A DNA stretch of 35,481 nt from a virus. Below the pieces are notes generated by a model. It was not told the DNA's origin and ran no database searches. It was given only the letters and a program-made list of their open reading frames with translations. The position numbers and the translations under genes were made by a program. This document shows positions 34,898 through 35,481 of this stretch, piece by piece. Each line of letters begins with the position of its first letter. Position 1 is the stretch's first letter. Location of the stretch: IMG/VR virus record IMGVR_UViG_3300036822_000046, positions 1 through 35,481 of that record; one strand, 5' to 3'.

Positions 34898-35481
34898 CAG
34901 AACTTCTCCACGTGACGGTTCGCGCGCTGGTTGATTTTTCGGATATGCTCGCTGAACGCGAAGTTTAGCACGGTCCCGGCGTTCTGCGGAGGCCGGTCCC
35001 CCTTGACCGAATCCCACGTCAGATTGCGGGCGATCAGCCCGTTGCGCAGCATGTCAACCCAAGTGTGATGCGCAAGCACGCTCGCCGAAACGAGGTCGTC
35101 GTTTTCCCCGGTGTCCGGCCCGGCCCCAAGCCAGCCGTCGTCGTCGATGATCGCCTGCAATTCCTTCACGAGCCGGATCGAGCGGATTTCGATTTCCGGC
35201 TCGGTCTTCTTCTTCATCAGGCTGTCCCGCAGCGCGGTGTAGACCATCGCCTTGTTGTCCTGATTGGTTTTCCACGCGATGACGTTGCCCGCGCCGCCTA
35301 GCGTATCGGCCCGCTTGTAGAGGAACCAGCGCACGGCGCCGATCATGTTCAGGATGTTTTCCGTTCCCGGCTCGGCTTGGATGATGCCGCGCTGGGCGAG
35401 CTGGCGGAGGTTGCGGACCTCGGGAATGACCGCGGCCCCGACGCCGGTCACTTCGATGTTGGCGATGTGTTCCTTGTAGGC
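34897..35481 (-). CDS. terL: terminase large subunit, C-terminal part (5' end outside window)
   Basis: 194 residues are visible; the frame is open at the window edge (first residues AYKEHIANIEVTGVGAAVIP). The C-terminal nuclease half shows IEIRSIRLVKELQAIIDDDG and a metal-binding region GPDTGENDDLVSASVLAHHT, where GxNDDLVxAxxLA-x-W is typical of TerL RNase-H-type nucleases. AWKTNQDNKAMVYTALRDSL precedes it. The Walker motifs of the ATPase half lie outside. It cuts and pumps DNA into the head. It ends with a TGATG overlap onto the Acb2/Tad1-like gene. Confidence 0.8.
   Translation of the reverse strand, partial: AYKEHIANIEVTGVGAAVIPEVRNLRQLAQRGIIQAEPGTENILNMIGAVRWFLYKRADTLGGAGNVIAWKTNQDNKAMVYTALRDSLMKKKTEPEIEIRSIRLVKELQAIIDDDGWLGAGPDTGENDDLVSASVLAHHTWVDMLRNGLIARNLTWDSVKGDRPPQNAGTVLNFAFSEHIRKINQRANRHVEKF

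Overview
The window is a GC-rich slice of a tailed dsDNA phage, or of a prophage carrying one. The virion genes point to a short-tailed, podovirus-type particle: terminase large subunit (its 5' end lies outside the window), portal, scaffold, HK97-type capsid, a tail-nozzle-like protein, several large glycine-rich internal or tail proteins, and an S74-chaperoned tail fibre. There is no sheath, no tape measure and no contractile-tail gene. The host is probably an alphaproteobacterium, because the phage carries a secreted protein ending in a PEPxxWA-type PEP-CTERM sorting tail and has GC-rich codon use. No integrase, tRNA or CRISPR array was seen. A single HTH regulator is present, so lysogeny is possible but not shown.

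Layout. (1) 75-326: a short plus-strand gene of unknown role. (2) 5024-529, minus: tail fibre operon of two small virion genes, an Ig-like adaptor, the fibre, a Gly-rich tip protein and three small genes including a DUF3309-like membrane peptide. (3) 5138-6820, plus: two small genes and a VapE-type helicase. (4) 6821-7258: non-coding, with a 9-bp tandem repeat, an AT-rich block and AAGTAAAGC repeats, resembling a replication origin. (5) 8145-7259, minus: HTH regulator and three small genes, divergent from (6). (6) 8229-12597, plus: early recombination operon with an ERF annealase, a YqaJ exonuclease, zinc-finger proteins and a possible PD-(D/E)XK protein, nearly all coupled by ATGA-type overlaps. 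(7) 35481-12620, minus: one long late operon running terminase, Acb2/Tad1-like protein, portal, accessory genes, scaffold, capsid, tail, arginine-rich microprotein cluster, RuvC-like nuclease, endolysin, possible holin, GNAT, Gly-rich virion proteins, a transglycosylase-like protein and membrane genes.

How the parts fit. VapE and the origin-like region serve replication. ERF plus YqaJ form a two-gene recombination pair, and the RuvC-like enzyme probably debranches DNA before packaging. The late operon builds and lyses. The fibre operon sits apart from the rest of the late genes, across the early region.

Most notable observations: seven tiny arginine-rich ORFs (12-54 codons) that tile 22031-23281 almost without gaps around the RuvC-like gene; a major capsid gene whose only plausible start is ATT behind a strong Shine-Dalgarno; a phage-borne PEP-CTERM protein; a small terminase-adjacent protein resembling the Acb2/Tad1 cyclic-nucleotide sponges; and a dyad element, AGCGTGTCA..TGACACGCT, recurring in late-operon gaps. 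All family calls were made by eye, without database searches.
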